64,000 nt of DNA from Ignavibacteria bacterium. Its GTDB lineage: Bacteria > Bacteroidota > Ignavibacteria > Tepidaquicellales > Tepidaquicellaceae. The stretch's first letter is position 1, and the number at the start of each line of letters is the position of its first letter. Below are positions 28,478-38,038 of the stretch, piece by piece. A program made the translations under genes and the position numbers. The stretch spans positions 1 to 64,000 of the forward strand of contig JADJTX010000016.1 of NCBI GenBank assembly GCA_016710985.1. Reading direction: 5' to 3'. The notes beneath the pieces were generated by a model. That model saw only the letters and a list, made by a program, of their open reading frames with translations. It had not been told where the DNA came from and did no database searches.

Positions 28478-28516
28478 TAAGTAATAAAGATTTTTAAACA
28501 ATCAAATAAAAATATT

Positions 28517-29920
28517 ATGAAAATTCTACAATTGGTTTGCATAATTATTCTTGCTTTTAGTTTGACAGCAAAAGCAGCAATAAGAAATGTGCCCGTACAA
28601 TATTCCACGATACAAGGCGCAATAAATTCAAGCATTAACGGGGATACAGTCCTCGTTCAGCCCGGAACATATTTTGAGAACATAAATTTCCGCGGTAAGA
28701 ATATTGTTCTGACAAGCAGGTATTATCAGAACAATGACTATTCTTTTGTTCAGTCAACTATAATAAACGGAAGCACTCCAGCAAATCCTGACACTGCCAG
28801 CTGTGTTGTGTTTCATAACAATGAAGATTCAACAACAGTACTTCAGGGTTTTACAATTACCGGCGGTACCGGTACAAAATGGACTGATGAACACGGAGCG
28901 GGATTATTCAGAGAAGGAGGCGGCATATTAATAGCGTACTGCTCACCTGTAATACAGAATAATATAATTACCGGAAATCACTGCCTGTTTGAAGGAGTAG
29001 TAAGTACAGGAGGCGGAGCCTTACGGATCGGAGATTGCTACGGAAGAGTGTTTAATAATATTATCACCGACAACAGCGCAAGATACGGAGCCGGCATTGT
29101 TTTGAATTATGCCGGTGGTGAATACAGGAACAATGTCATTTATAAAAATTATGGGTCACTGGAATTCGGCGCAGGTACAGCATTCTGGCTCAACAGTAAT
29201 TATTCAAGACCGAGAATAATTGAAAATAATACTATTGTTAACAATACAGCGTTTATAGGAAGCCCGGGAATTGTAGCTTTCAGCGGTGTTCAGGGAATTA
29301 TACGAAATAATATTTTATGGGGTAATACATCTCCAACAGGGATCCAGTTAGCCGGGTCCGCACTGACGGTCAGATACTGTGATATTCAGGGAGGTTTCAG
29401 TGGTGCAGGTAACATTAATATCGCTCCGGAATTTGACTCAAGCAACTATTACTTAAAAAATAATTCATCGTGCATCGACATGGGAGACAGCAGTTTGATC
29501 TACAATGATCCCCCCGATCCCAACAATACTGCAAATGCAATGTGGCCTTCAAGAGGGACTGTAAGAAATGACATTGGTGCGTACGGTGGTCCGGGAAGTA
29601 AAGTCATTGCGAATACAGTGGTGGGGATTCAAAATCATCAGGAATCATTATCACCGGAAAAATTTTATCTTGCTCAGAATTTCCCAAATCCATTTAATCC
29701 ATCTACTGTTATTAGTTATTCACTAAGTGAGGGTATCTATGTTAGTCTGAAAATTTATAACTCGCTTGGCAAAGAAGTTGCAGCTTTGGTGAATGCAAAA
29801 CAAAATGCGGGAGTTTATTCGGTTAAATTTGACGGATCCACTCTTTCAACAGGGATCTATTTTTACAGGCTGACTGCCGGTGAGTTCGTTCAGACAAAGA
29901 AAATGAATTTAATAAAATAA
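28517..29920 (+). CDS. Secreted right-handed parallel beta-helix protein with T9SS sorting domain
   Basis: The signal peptide (cleavage near AKAA) is followed by the opening IRNVPVQYSTIQGAINSSIN-GDTVLVQPGTYFENI, typical of pectate-lyase-like parallel beta-helix proteins. Many Asn-ladder coils follow (IIYNNIITGNH-like: VIQNNIITGNHCLF, NNIITDNSARYGAG, RNNVIYKNYGS, ENNTIVNNTAF). The T9SS sorting domain fills the last 80 residues (LAQNFPNPFNPSTVISYSL to TKKMNLIK). The likely role is a surface polysaccharide-binding or -degrading protein; no catalytic residues are identified. Its promoter-like element matches that of the sigma factor. Confidence 0.88.
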   Translation: MKILQLVCIIILAFSLTAKAAIRNVPVQYSTIQGAINSSINGDTVLVQPGTYFENINFRGKNIVLTSRYYQNNDYSFVQSTIINGSTPANPDTASCVVFHNNEDSTTVLQGFTITGGTGTKWTDEHGAGLFREGGGILIAYCSPVIQNNIITGNHCLFEGVVSTGGGALRIGDCYGRVFNNIITDNSARYGAGIVLNYAGGEYRNNVIYKNYGSLEFGAGTAFWLNSNYSRPRIIENNTIVNNTAFIGSPGIVAFSGVQGIIRNNILWGNTSPTGIQLAGSALTVRYCDIQGGFSGAGNINIAPEFDSSNYYLKNNSSCIDMGDSSLIYNDPPDPNNTANAMWPSRGTVRNDIGAYGGPGSKVIANTVVGIQNHQESLSPEKFYLAQNFPNPFNPSTVISYSLSEGIYVSLKIYNSLGKEVAALVNAKQNAGVYSVKFDGSTLSTGIYFYRLTAGEFVQTKKMNLIK

Positions 29921-29986
29921 ATTATCAACGATATAGAAGATAAGTGATGACCGGGAAACGCAAATAGGGTAAAGTAGAAACGTAAG

Positions 29987-30016
29987 CAGAGACGCATATT
30001 TTGTGTCTCTGTTTTT
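29987..30016 (+). terminator. Rho-independent terminator
   Basis: CAGAGACGCA pairs with TGTGTCTCTG (one mismatch) around a 5-nt loop and is followed by five T residues. It ends the beta-helix transcript. Confidence 0.85.
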
Positions 30017-30073
30017 AAATATCAGAATTAATCTTCAAAACCATATTCGATAATTCAAATCATATATCACAAC

Positions 30074-31216
30074 TTATGATGCAATGATCTTTTCATAAAA
30101 TTTTTCATACAAAGGAACAATATTATCTTCACTGAATTCTTCGGCTCTCTTACGTGCATTCCTAGACAGCAATTCATAACGCTTGGCATTGGTCAGCAAT
30201 TCAATTGTATATTTAGCCATTCTTTCAACATCACCTATCTCAGCAATGTAACCTGTTTCACCGTGATGATTTAATTCAGGCAGTCCTCCGACACTTGAAG
30301 AGATCACCGGCACTCCGCAGCTCATTGCTTCCAGAGCGGATAATCCGAAGCTTTCAGACTGCGAAGGAATAATAAAAATATCAGCAACAGATAATAGCTC
30401 AACAAGAGCATCCTGTTTTCCCATGAATTTTATGTCTTCGAATATTTCAAGCTCACGGCTTAATCTTTCACAATCACTGCGGTCAGGACCGTCACCAATT
30501 AATATTAGTTTTGAATCAACTTTCTTTTTTACCTCGTTGAAAATTTTTATTACATCCTGAACTCTCTTCAAAGGACGAAAATTAGAAGTATGAACCAGTA
30601 TCTTTTCCCCGTTCGGTGCAAAATTCTTTTTAAAGCATAAAGTCTTTTCATCTTCTTCCCTTTTGTATTTGTGAATGTCAATAAAGTTTGGGATTACTTC
30701 AATGTCTTTGCTTATTTTATATTGCTGCTGGGTCTTATCTTTTAAAAATTTTGAAACAGCAGTGACTCCGTCAGATTTTTCAATGCTGAATTTCATAGTA
30801 GGAAGAAAGCTCGGCTCAAGTCCGGTCAGAGTGATATCTGTTCCGTGCAGCGTTGTAATGAATTTTATGTCAATTGAATTATTAGTTTCTGATTTCAGTA
30901 TTTCCCTTGCAAGGTAAGCGCTTGTGGCGTGGGGGATTGCATAATGAGCATGAAGCAGATCGAGATCATAAAATTTCGTTACCTCAACCATTTTACTTGC
31001 CAGAGCTATACTGTATAACGGAAACTCAAACAGCGGGTAATTATTTATTTCAACTTCGTGATAAAAAATATTATCTATGAATCCATTAAGCCGGGTCGGC
31101 ATTGCATAAGAAATAAAATGAATCTCGTGACCTCTCAGGGCAAGAGCTTTCCCGAGTTCTGTTGCAACAACTCCGCTTCCTCCGTATGTAGGATAACATG
31201 TAATGCCAATTTTCAT
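30074..31216 (-). CDS. bshA: N-acetyl-alpha-D-glucosaminyl L-malate synthase
   Basis: A 380-residue GT4 glycosyltransferase. The start MKIGITCYPTYGGSGVVATE, HAHYAIPHA, LHGTDITLTG, and the donor-site region SQSESFGLSALEAMSCGVPV match BshA, which joins UDP-GlcNAc and L-malate in the first step of bacillithiol synthesis. The organism therefore probably uses bacillithiol as its low-molecular-weight thiol; bshB and bshC are not in the window. The gene is monocistronic and divergent from the P-loop protein gene. Confidence 0.93.
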   Translation of the reverse strand: MKIGITCYPTYGGSGVVATELGKALALRGHEIHFISYAMPTRLNGFIDNIFYHEVEINNYPLFEFPLYSIALASKMVEVTKFYDLDLLHAHYAIPHATSAYLAREILKSETNNSIDIKFITTLHGTDITLTGLEPSFLPTMKFSIEKSDGVTAVSKFLKDKTQQQYKISKDIEVIPNFIDIHKYKREEDEKTLCFKKNFAPNGEKILVHTSNFRPLKRVQDVIKIFNEVKKKVDSKLILIGDGPDRSDCERLSRELEIFEDIKFMGKQDALVELLSVADIFIIPSQSESFGLSALEAMSCGVPVISSSVGGLPELNHHGETGYIAEIGDVERMAKYTIELLTNAKRYELLSRNARKRAEEFSEDNIVPLYEKFYEKIIAS

Positions 31217-31615
31217 TTTGATTGTTTTATTAATACAAAACTATTTTGCCAAATATAATTGTAATAAAGGTTAAGAAAAATTCACTCTTTAGAGACGGTG
31301 CCTTGTACTGATGTTTTTGGGGAAAGATGTGAAAACACTGATTTAACGGATAGTCGCTGATTTTCTCTAAAAAATTATTTGATAAAATTTCAAATTCTTT
31401 ACTTTATTATGAGTATAAAACTCGTTTCAGCTAATAATAACATCCGCTATTTTTCAGGATAAATCCGTATGATCCGCGTTCAGTTTTTTCGTGCACAATG
31501 GAGACGTAATAACTAGTATTTATTGTCTTAATTATAAGGTCTAATAATGGTATTTTACCGTATTCAATTTGCAATAATAACGACACATAATTATTTATTA
31601 ATTAAAATTACTGAT
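31217..31615. other. Divergent intergenic region with no recognised element
   Basis: About 400 bp separate bshA (-) and the P-loop protein gene (+). The DNA is AT-rich and must carry both promoters. I see no tandem repeats, hairpins or small genes that I can support. Confidence 0.5.
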
Positions 31616-32941
31616 ATGAAAAAGATTAAAATTATCATTATGGGAGCGGCAGGAAGGGATTTTCATAATTTCAATGTGTATTACAGGGATAATCCCGATT
31701 ACGAAGTAGTAGCTTTCACTGCAACTCAGATCCCGTTTATAGACGACAGAAAATATCCGTCAGAATTAAGCGGTAAATATTATCCTAAAGGAATCCCCAT
31801 CTTTCCGGAAGATGATCTGCCTGAATTAATCAAAAAACATAAACCCGATGAAGTTGTATTTTCTTATTCCGATGTGACATTTGATTATGTAATGACTAAA
31901 GGCGCAATGATCAATGCAGCCGGACCATCTTTTAAAATGCTCGGCTATGATCAGACTGCTGTCAGGTCGTCAAAACCTGTGATTGCCGTTGTCGCGTCAA
32001 GAACCGGATCCGGGAAAAGTCAGACGTCAAGAAAGGTCATGGAGATCCTGAACTCTCTTGGTAAGAAGGTAGTTGCAATCAGACATCCTATGCCTTACGG
32101 AAATCTTGTAAAACAAAAAGTTCAGAGGTTTGCAGTGATAGCCGATCTGAAAAAACATAAATGTACCATAGAGGAAATGGAAGAATATGAACCGCATGTA
32201 GCAAGAGGAAACATTATTTATTCAGGTGTTGATTATGAAGCAATAGTTCGTGAAGCCGAGAAAGAAGCTGATATAATAATCTGGGACGGAGGCAACAATG
32301 ATCTTCCATTCTATAAATGTGATCTTGTAATAACTGTTGCAGATCCTCACAGAGCCGGACATGAACTGCATTATTACCCGGGTCTTACAAATCTTCTGAT
32401 TTCTGATGTTGTAGTCATAAATAAAATTGATTCTGCTGATCCGGAGGAAGTCAGCAAAGTGAGAAAGAATATAGAGAGAATAAATCCTAAAGCTGTCATA
32501 ATAGAAGGCGCTTCTCCCATATCACTGGAAAATGCAAATGATGAAATTCATATAAGAAATAAGAGAGTTCTGATAATTGAAGACGGTCCGACTCTCACCC
32601 ACGGAGAAATGAAATACGGCGCCGGTACAATAGCTGCTAAGAAATTCGGAGCCAAAGAGATCATTGATCCGAGGAGCTTTGCTGAGGGAACGATCAGGGA
32701 TACTTATAAAAAATATCCGGACATCGGAAACCTGCTTCCGGCAATGGGATATGGTGACAGACAAATCAGGGATCTTGAAAAAACAATTAATAAAATTCCC
32801 TGTGATGCAGTAATTATCGGCACACCAATAGATCTAAGAAGACTGATTAAATTCAAAAAGCCGGCTGTAAGAATTACTTATGACTTACAGGAGATCGGAA
32901 GACCAAATTTAACGGATATTCTCACGAAAAAATTTTCGTGA
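31616..32941 (+). CDS. P-loop NTPase related to cyclic 2,3-diphosphoglycerate synthetase
   Basis: A 441-residue protein taken from the ATG at 31616 (MKKIKIIIMGAAGRDFHNFN); a longer frame to 31547 lacks family similarity. The N-terminal 115 residues are a Rossmann-like domain. The P-loop ASRTGSGKS (127-135) starts a second domain with IIIWDGGNNDLPF, VITVADPHRAG and VVINKID, a G4-like NKxD. The arrangement matches the family annotated as cyclic 2,3-diphosphoglycerate synthetase or GTPase. Bacterial members have no firmly known function, so the archaeal name should not be taken as the activity here. Confidence 0.8.
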   Translation: MKKIKIIIMGAAGRDFHNFNVYYRDNPDYEVVAFTATQIPFIDDRKYPSELSGKYYPKGIPIFPEDDLPELIKKHKPDEVVFSYSDVTFDYVMTKGAMINAAGPSFKMLGYDQTAVRSSKPVIAVVASRTGSGKSQTSRKVMEILNSLGKKVVAIRHPMPYGNLVKQKVQRFAVIADLKKHKCTIEEMEEYEPHVARGNIIYSGVDYEAIVREAEKEADIIIWDGGNNDLPFYKCDLVITVADPHRAGHELHYYPGLTNLLISDVVVINKIDSADPEEVSKVRKNIERINPKAVIIEGASPISLENANDEIHIRNKRVLIIEDGPTLTHGEMKYGAGTIAAKKFGAKEIIDPRSFAEGTIRDTYKKYPDIGNLLPAMGYGDRQIRDLEKTINKIPCDAVIIGTPIDLRRLIKFKKPAVRITYDLQEIGRPNLTDILTKKFS

Positions 32942-32966
32942 AAATCTCCTGATATGTTCAGCTTTT

Positions 32967-33007
32967 CAAAACACGAATGAATGTAAAATTTATTCGTGTT
33001 TTGTTTT
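32967..33007 (+). terminator. Rho-independent terminator after the P-loop gene
   Basis: CAAAACACGAAT pairs with ATTCGTGTTTTG around a 13-nt loop, followed by a short T tract. The ATTCGTG core also recurs in the intergenic ATTCGTGAAATTCGTGG sequence near 42.94 kb. Confidence 0.8.
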
Positions 33008-33361
33008 AATGTAAATGATAACTATCCCTTCGAAATTCGGGATTGTCCAAAAAGGAATTTTACTTATGTTAAAGCAAAAAGAATTACTTTTAAAAAAAAA
33101 ACAATTTTCCTTTGTGTCTTTGAGTCTTTGTGGCAATAAGGTTTTCAAAACAAAAGTTTAGTTTGGATGATTGTGAATACAGGAATATTTTTTTATCAAA
33201 ATTATTATAGCAAATTATAATCAAGATCACTATTTTAACCTAAAGAGATTCCCGAGATTATTTCCTACCCTCATAAAGGCAGTTTGCCCTGAACCCGAAA
33301 TGAATTTTTACAGTTTACTCTTGTAATTGTTTTCATATTTTTATCTGCAGCTATCTATATT
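33008..33361. other. Intergenic region with one CTTTGTGTCTTTGAG repeat arm
   Basis: At about 33108-33136 there is a single arm of the TTTGTGTCTTTGAGTCTTTGTGG family, whose inverted partner is missing here, unlike at 48.2 and 50.1 kb. The rest is AT-rich with no gene. The promoter of the PQQ-propeller lipoprotein gene must lie here. Confidence 0.55.
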
Positions 33362-34558
33362 ATGTTTCTTAAAAAACTAATTTTATTTTTCACACTTTCA
33401 TTCCTGATCTCTTCATGCGCTTCACTGAGCATTGACAAGCGCGTCGAAGTAGACGAAAAAGAAGACTGGCTCTTTATCGGAGGTGATCTTGCAAAGACCA
33501 ATGTTTCAAAATCGACAAGCATTCTTAACCCTCCCTTTTATCTTTACTGGCAATACAACATGGACGGCGGACTGGCAAAGAGCTGCCTTTCAGTAAGTGA
33601 TGCTATCTTATTTGCTAATACTTTGAATGGTGAATTTTATGCAATAGACATAGCCAGCGGTAAAAGCCTTGGAAGAGCTTCAACCTCCGGGAAAGCTTCC
33701 TTTTCCACACCGGTTATTTTCGGTAACAATATAATCATCACATCATCAGGTGACAGAAAAAGCAATATATTCTGTTACAATCTCATCACCGGACTGGTCA
33801 AATGGGAGAAAAAAATAGGATGGATAGAATCATCACCTGTAAAGGTCGGAGATGATGTAGTAACCGGCTCTGTCACAGGACTTCTTTACAGATTCAATGT
33901 TAAAACAGGAAATTTAGTCTGGACAACAAGACCTGTTGATAAGAAGAAATTCTACGGTTCGTTCTACACAAGTCCGACCATTTTAAACAATACCATATTT
34001 GCCGGGAATGATGACTTCAATATGTATGCTTTCGATCTGACTTACGGAAAAGAATTATGGAAATTCAAAACCAACGGATCAATTTTTTCTGATGCAGCGG
34101 GAAGTGACGGGAAAATATTTTTCGGATCAGATGATAAAAATTTTTATTGCGTTGATACCTCAGGGAATCTTGTGTGGAAGAAAGATCTTAAGACAAAATT
34201 TTTATCGTCTTCTACTTTTTATAATGACCTTATCATAATTTCAGGAATTGACGGAAATGTTTATGGACTCGATAAAAAAAACGGTGATGTCAGATGGACA
34301 TTCACAACAAAAGGAGCGATCACGGCTTCACCTCTGGTTCATAAAGATAATATTTTCATTGGCTCATATGACACATATTTTTATTGCCTGAATGCAGCTG
34401 ACGGAAGGGAGCTCTGGAAATATCAGTGTGAAGGTAGGATCAAAACAAGCGCTGTAGTGTGGAAGGATTACATTTTTACTGCAAGCGATGAGAAATTTGT
34501 TTACTGTTTTTCAAAACAGGAGTTTCAGAAAAGATCTTCAGGAAAATCACTGAAATAA
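33362..34558 (+). CDS. PQQ-like beta-propeller lipoprotein (BamB-like fold)
   Basis: The signal peptide ends in a lipobox (FLISSCAS). The body, about 375 residues, is a propeller with PQQ-enzyme-type repeats: YAIDIASGKSLGR, FCYNLITGLVKWEKKIG, YRFNVKTGNLVWTTRP, YAFDLTYGKELWKFKTNG, YCVDTSGNLVWKKDL, YGLDKKNGDVRWTFTTKG and YCLNAADGRELWKYQCEG. It should sit as a lipoprotein in the envelope. It resembles BamB in architecture, but no outer-membrane assembly genes are near and the function is unproven. It is followed 12 bp later by the PEGA protein, with which it likely forms an operon. Confidence 0.85.
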   Translation: MFLKKLILFFTLSFLISSCASLSIDKRVEVDEKEDWLFIGGDLAKTNVSKSTSILNPPFYLYWQYNMDGGLAKSCLSVSDAILFANTLNGEFYAIDIASGKSLGRASTSGKASFSTPVIFGNNIIITSSGDRKSNIFCYNLITGLVKWEKKIGWIESSPVKVGDDVVTGSVTGLLYRFNVKTGNLVWTTRPVDKKKFYGSFYTSPTILNNTIFAGNDDFNMYAFDLTYGKELWKFKTNGSIFSDAAGSDGKIFFGSDDKNFYCVDTSGNLVWKKDLKTKFLSSSTFYNDLIIISGIDGNVYGLDKKNGDVRWTFTTKGAITASPLVHKDNIFIGSYDTYFYCLNAADGRELWKYQCEGRIKTSAVVWKDYIFTASDEKFVYCFSKQEFQKRSSGKSLK

Positions 34559-34570
34559 ATTTATGTTTGA

Positions 34571-35404
34571 ATGAAATTAATAATCATAATATTATTCATT
34601 TGGTGTGAGCATGCCTTAGCTCAGACGGCTCAGGAGCCTTTCAAAAATGATTCTTTAATATCAAAAGATTCGACAATTACTGAAGACTCCGTTAAGTTTT
34701 TTAAACTCTCGGTAATCTCCAATCTGAATGATGCAAAAATTTATTCCGATACTGCTTTCATCGGAATGACGCCTTTGAGAAATTACAGTATAAAAGAAGG
34801 AAGTCATAATCTTAAAATTGTTAATCCGAAAACTGTACAGGACTGGCAGAATGATAATGAATCATTCAGTATTGTCATAAGCAATGACACAACGCTGAAT
34901 GTAAATTTCAGGTATTTTTATTTCATAAACACTATTCCATTCAGCGCAAAGGTCTTTAGAAGCGATTCGCTGCTGGGAGAGACACCACTTCGGTTTTTCA
35001 GTGACAATGAAGTAAAAGGAAAGCTGCTTATCAAAAAGAAAAATTATAAAGATTATCTTTACGATCTGAAAGATTATAATTTCGAGACGGGAGCTAACAT
35101 CACTTTAAACCCAAAAGGTCTTGAAACTGTGAATGATGTTGTCTACAAAGACCGTTCTACTCAATTTAATACAAAGCGTAACCTGCCTGCCATATTAGCT
35201 ACAGGAGGAGCTGCATTAGCCGGATGTTTCTTTGCCATGAATTTCAAGCAGGATGCAAATAATGAATATGACAGGTATCTAATCACAGGAAATGAAACAC
35301 AACTCCAAAACTCGCAGAATAATGATACTTACTTCGTGATCTCTGTTGTCCTGATGCAGGCAGCTATCGGGGGGTTGATTTATTTTCTGTTCTTTGATAA
35401 GTAG
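34571..35404 (+). CDS. PEGA-domain membrane protein
   Basis: The signal peptide ends ALAQ. Two PEGA-type beta-domains are visible: LSVISNLNDAKIYSDTAFIG-MTPLRNYSIKEGSHNLKI (residues about 50-90) and INTIPFSAKVFRSDSLLGETPLRFF (about 118-142). Two hydrophobic segments near the C-terminus (NLPAILATGGAALAGCFFAM and FVISVVLMQAAIGGLIYFLF) form a membrane anchor. PEGA domains are thought to bind surface polymers. It is the second gene of the operon with the PQQ propeller. Confidence 0.78.
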   Translation: MKLIIIILFIWCEHALAQTAQEPFKNDSLISKDSTITEDSVKFFKLSVISNLNDAKIYSDTAFIGMTPLRNYSIKEGSHNLKIVNPKTVQDWQNDNESFSIVISNDTTLNVNFRYFYFINTIPFSAKVFRSDSLLGETPLRFFSDNEVKGKLLIKKKNYKDYLYDLKDYNFETGANITLNPKGLETVNDVVYKDRSTQFNTKRNLPAILATGGAALAGCFFAMNFKQDANNEYDRYLITGNETQLQNSQNNDTYFVISVVLMQAAIGGLIYFLFFDK

Positions 35405-35592
35405 GTTCGTTTAGTTCGTTCAGTTCTTTGTTCTTTAGTTCGTTTAGTTCGTTTAGTTCGTTTAGTACTCAACACACTCTACACACTCTCACACACTCAC
35501 ACACTCTACACACTCTACACACTCTACACACTCACACTCTACACACTCTACACACCACCCTACACCTATACACTCAACACACTCAACACACT
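35405..35592. repeat. Convergent intergenic repeats: GTTTAGTTC array and ACTCTACAC array
   Basis: A 9-bp GTTTAGTTC/GTTCGTTTA array (about 35406-35465, six to seven units) is directly followed by about ten ACTCTACAC or ACACTCTAC units to 35592, ending at the stop codon of the next gene. The same two styles of repeat occur at 18.64 kb and, complemented, at 15.36 kb. Apparent reading frames here are low-complexity translation products. Confidence 0.9.
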
Positions 35593-36489
35593 CTATTCTA
35601 TTATCTCCATTTTCTCCCCTGGTTTTAAGAACAGATTTCTCCAGACGATAGTTATCAGTATGATCAGAGACCCGATTATGGCATAAACCGACGGAACCTC
35701 ACCAACACCAAGAAAAACCCAGATAGGACTCAGTATCGCTTCAAGCATTGCAATGATCATTGACTCGGTTGCTGAAATATATTTGACGCCTTCATTGAAA
35801 ATTATATAACTTATTCCGATTTGAAATACACCCATGTAAAGAAGGATTAAAGATTGAGTCATATCAATCACAAGATTGTTCATTATTAACGGAAAGCAAA
35901 AAATGCAGACAAGAATATTCCCGACTACTATGTAGACCATAGTATTTTCAGTTTTATGAATCTGCTTTTTCCATTTTAAAAACAGCGTGAATAATGCAAA
36001 GCAGATTCCCGACCCGATTGCCAGTAAATTACCCTGAATGCCTGACAGCTCCAGCTTACCGAAAAAAAACAATGTCATTCCCAGAAAGCAGAATATTAAC
36101 GCAATAAGATTCTTTTTCTCAAATTTAGTTTTTAAAAAAATTGGTTCCAGAATCAGCAGATAAATAGGTGCAGTGAATTGAAGGAAGATAGCGTTAGCAA
36201 CTGTTGTAAGCTTTACAGCAGCAACATACAAAACAAGTATCAGCGCATAGCATAAGCTGCAAAGAACGGAAATGATATCAAACTCAAATTTTAATTTTTC
36301 TTTCCCTGACAAAGAAATTATAATTATTGTAATTGCTGCAACGGCAGAACGGAAAAATGAGATCTGAAACGCATCAAGAGTAAGTACTTTTATGAATAAC
36401 CCGCCTGAGCTCCAGAGTAATGCTGCGAAGCTTATGTATATGAGCGCTCTCTTATGAACTGGTATTCTGTTTAATATTTTACTGAACAT
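35593..36489 (-). CDS. EamA/DMT-family transporter (2)
   Basis: A 298-residue inner-membrane protein with about ten transmembrane helices in two EamA repeats (ALLWSSGGLFIKVLTLDAFQ at the start, ISYIIFNEGVKYISATESMI-IAMLEAILSPIWVFLGVGEVP near the end). It differs clearly in sequence from the transporter at 17.6 kb. Substrate unknown. Confidence 0.88.
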   Translation of the reverse strand: MFSKILNRIPVHKRALIYISFAALLWSSGGLFIKVLTLDAFQISFFRSAVAAITIIIISLSGKEKLKFEFDIISVLCSLCYALILVLYVAAVKLTTVANAIFLQFTAPIYLLILEPIFLKTKFEKKNLIALIFCFLGMTLFFFGKLELSGIQGNLLAIGSGICFALFTLFLKWKKQIHKTENTMVYIVVGNILVCIFCFPLIMNNLVIDMTQSLILLYMGVFQIGISYIIFNEGVKYISATESMIIAMLEAILSPIWVFLGVGEVPSVYAIIGSLIILITIVWRNLFLKPGEKMEIIE

Positions 36490-36558
36490 GCTTCTTAATT
36501 TATAAAAAGGGTAGCTAAAATGTTTTCAGCTCATTGCCATACAAATTTTCAATTTGCT

Positions 36559-37995
36559 TCAGGGAACAATTCTGGTAATAAAATTAGAAACATTATTAAA
36601 AACGATTATAAGATCACTCAGATCAATTGTGTTGTCCCCGTTTATATCTGTTTTCAAATATCCGGTCTCAAGTTCAACAACATCATTATAAATGCCTGTC
36701 AGATCAGTAAGATCTGTAATCCCGTCTGAGTTTATGTCACCGTTGTATATGCAATACTCTGAACCTTTTTGTATCATGTTACTTCCAAATGCCTTCGAGG
36801 AATTTGTAGTAAAATCATAGACAAAATTTGACAGAGAAAATAATTCTCCGCCTGCTTTACTCCATGTCTCAAGAGAATTTCTGTGACTGAAGTGAATATA
36901 ATAATATGCTCCTCCGTCGGCATTTAGAAAATCAAAAGTCCCGTAACCGGAATTATTCAACACTGATTTCGAAGAATCAATAATCTGAAACGGAGGGGAA
37001 GTATTTTTTAAATAAATTTTCACTGTATCACTGATCATGGTATTATTTACCTCATTGTAGAACCCCTGTATCAATGCTGTCAGCTGAAAATTTTTATACT
37101 GCATTATTATGCCTGTATCACTCTGAGCAATATCACCGTAAAGAAATTTCTTACTGCCTGAATCATTTTTTAAAAATAAATTGAAGAAGGAAGTTAAATA
37201 TCTTCTTGTAAGTCTCTGTTGTTCTGCACGTGTTATGGTGGCAGCATTATCAACCAGATCATCCAGACCCGGTATGAGGTGAAACTGACTGTGATTGCCT
37301 CCCTTGATATTTCCTATATGTTTAAAAGGAAAAGAATTATTGTAGTGAGGGATCTGCTGGGAGGAATATGAGGCTATGCTGTCACGCTGACCTGATAATA
37401 ATTGTACAGGACATTTAACTAATGATGCAGCTGAGATGGAAGATGGATTTGTATTTGCAGCAGCCAGTGATGAAACAGCTTTCAATGTCGAATCAAGTGA
37501 GCCCGCCAGAAAACTGCAGCCGCCTCCCATTGAATGCCCGAACACTCCTGTATTGACTGAGTCTGCAACACCAAAGAATAAATCTCCTGAAGTTCTTCCT
37601 TTTCTTTTCATGTCCTTTAAAACAAATACAAGATCTTTTGCAAAGTTAAGATGATTTGGTGAAAAACCTGTTTCAGTAGAAGGAGCAATTACAATATATC
37701 CCCAGCTTGCAAGATGCCGGTATAAAGCCACATACAAATTAGGGTTAAGTGTAAATCCATGACCAAAGGAAATTAACGGATATTTATTTCCTGACAGAAC
37801 AGGAGCATTGCTTCCTTCTGAAGTTGCAGGGTAATATACAAGTGAGGATATGCTTCTGTTGTTTCTTGATGAGTCAATGAATGTAATGGTTCTGTTTCCA
37901 ACGTACTGAATACTTCCGGAATCTGAAGGAACCTGCTGAGATACGGAAACATTCGTTTTAAGAATCACAAAGAACAGTAAAAGAATTTTATTCAT
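36559..37995 (-). CDS. Secreted alpha/beta-hydrolase (PAF-acetylhydrolase/chlorophyllase-like) with dockerin-like C-terminal module
   Basis: The signal peptide ends SVSQ. The esterase domain (about residues 30-290) has the nucleophile elbow GHSMGGG (Ser155), the oxyanion region ISFGHGFTLNP and a probable catalytic His in NHSQFHLIPGLDD. The last 150 residues form a beta-domain (HRNSLETWSKAG, YDFTTNSSKAFG) followed by two EF-hand-like dockerin loops (DINSDGITDLTDLTGIYND; DINGDNTIDLSDLIIVFNN) and a final TRIVP. The same module ends the protein at 44.9 kb. It is probably an exported ester hydrolase held at the surface through this tail. Confidence 0.82.
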   Translation of the reverse strand: MNKILLLFFVILKTNVSVSQQVPSDSGSIQYVGNRTITFIDSSRNNRSISSLVYYPATSEGSNAPVLSGNKYPLISFGHGFTLNPNLYVALYRHLASWGYIVIAPSTETGFSPNHLNFAKDLVFVLKDMKRKGRTSGDLFFGVADSVNTGVFGHSMGGGCSFLAGSLDSTLKAVSSLAAANTNPSSISAASLVKCPVQLLSGQRDSIASYSSQQIPHYNNSFPFKHIGNIKGGNHSQFHLIPGLDDLVDNAATITRAEQQRLTRRYLTSFFNLFLKNDSGSKKFLYGDIAQSDTGIIMQYKNFQLTALIQGFYNEVNNTMISDTVKIYLKNTSPPFQIIDSSKSVLNNSGYGTFDFLNADGGAYYYIHFSHRNSLETWSKAGGELFSLSNFVYDFTTNSSKAFGSNMIQKGSEYCIYNGDINSDGITDLTDLTGIYNDVVELETGYLKTDINGDNTIDLSDLIIVFNNVSNFITRIVP

Positions 37996-38038
37996 TCTGT
38001 TTAAATTTAAAAATCAGTCGAATCATTAAATCATCTGA

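Noticed and set aside
35428..35628. Plus-strand frame rich in His, Thr and Leu repeats
   Set aside because: It is the translation of the GTTTAGTTC and ACTCTACAC arrays; it has no ribosome-binding site and runs into the opposite gene.
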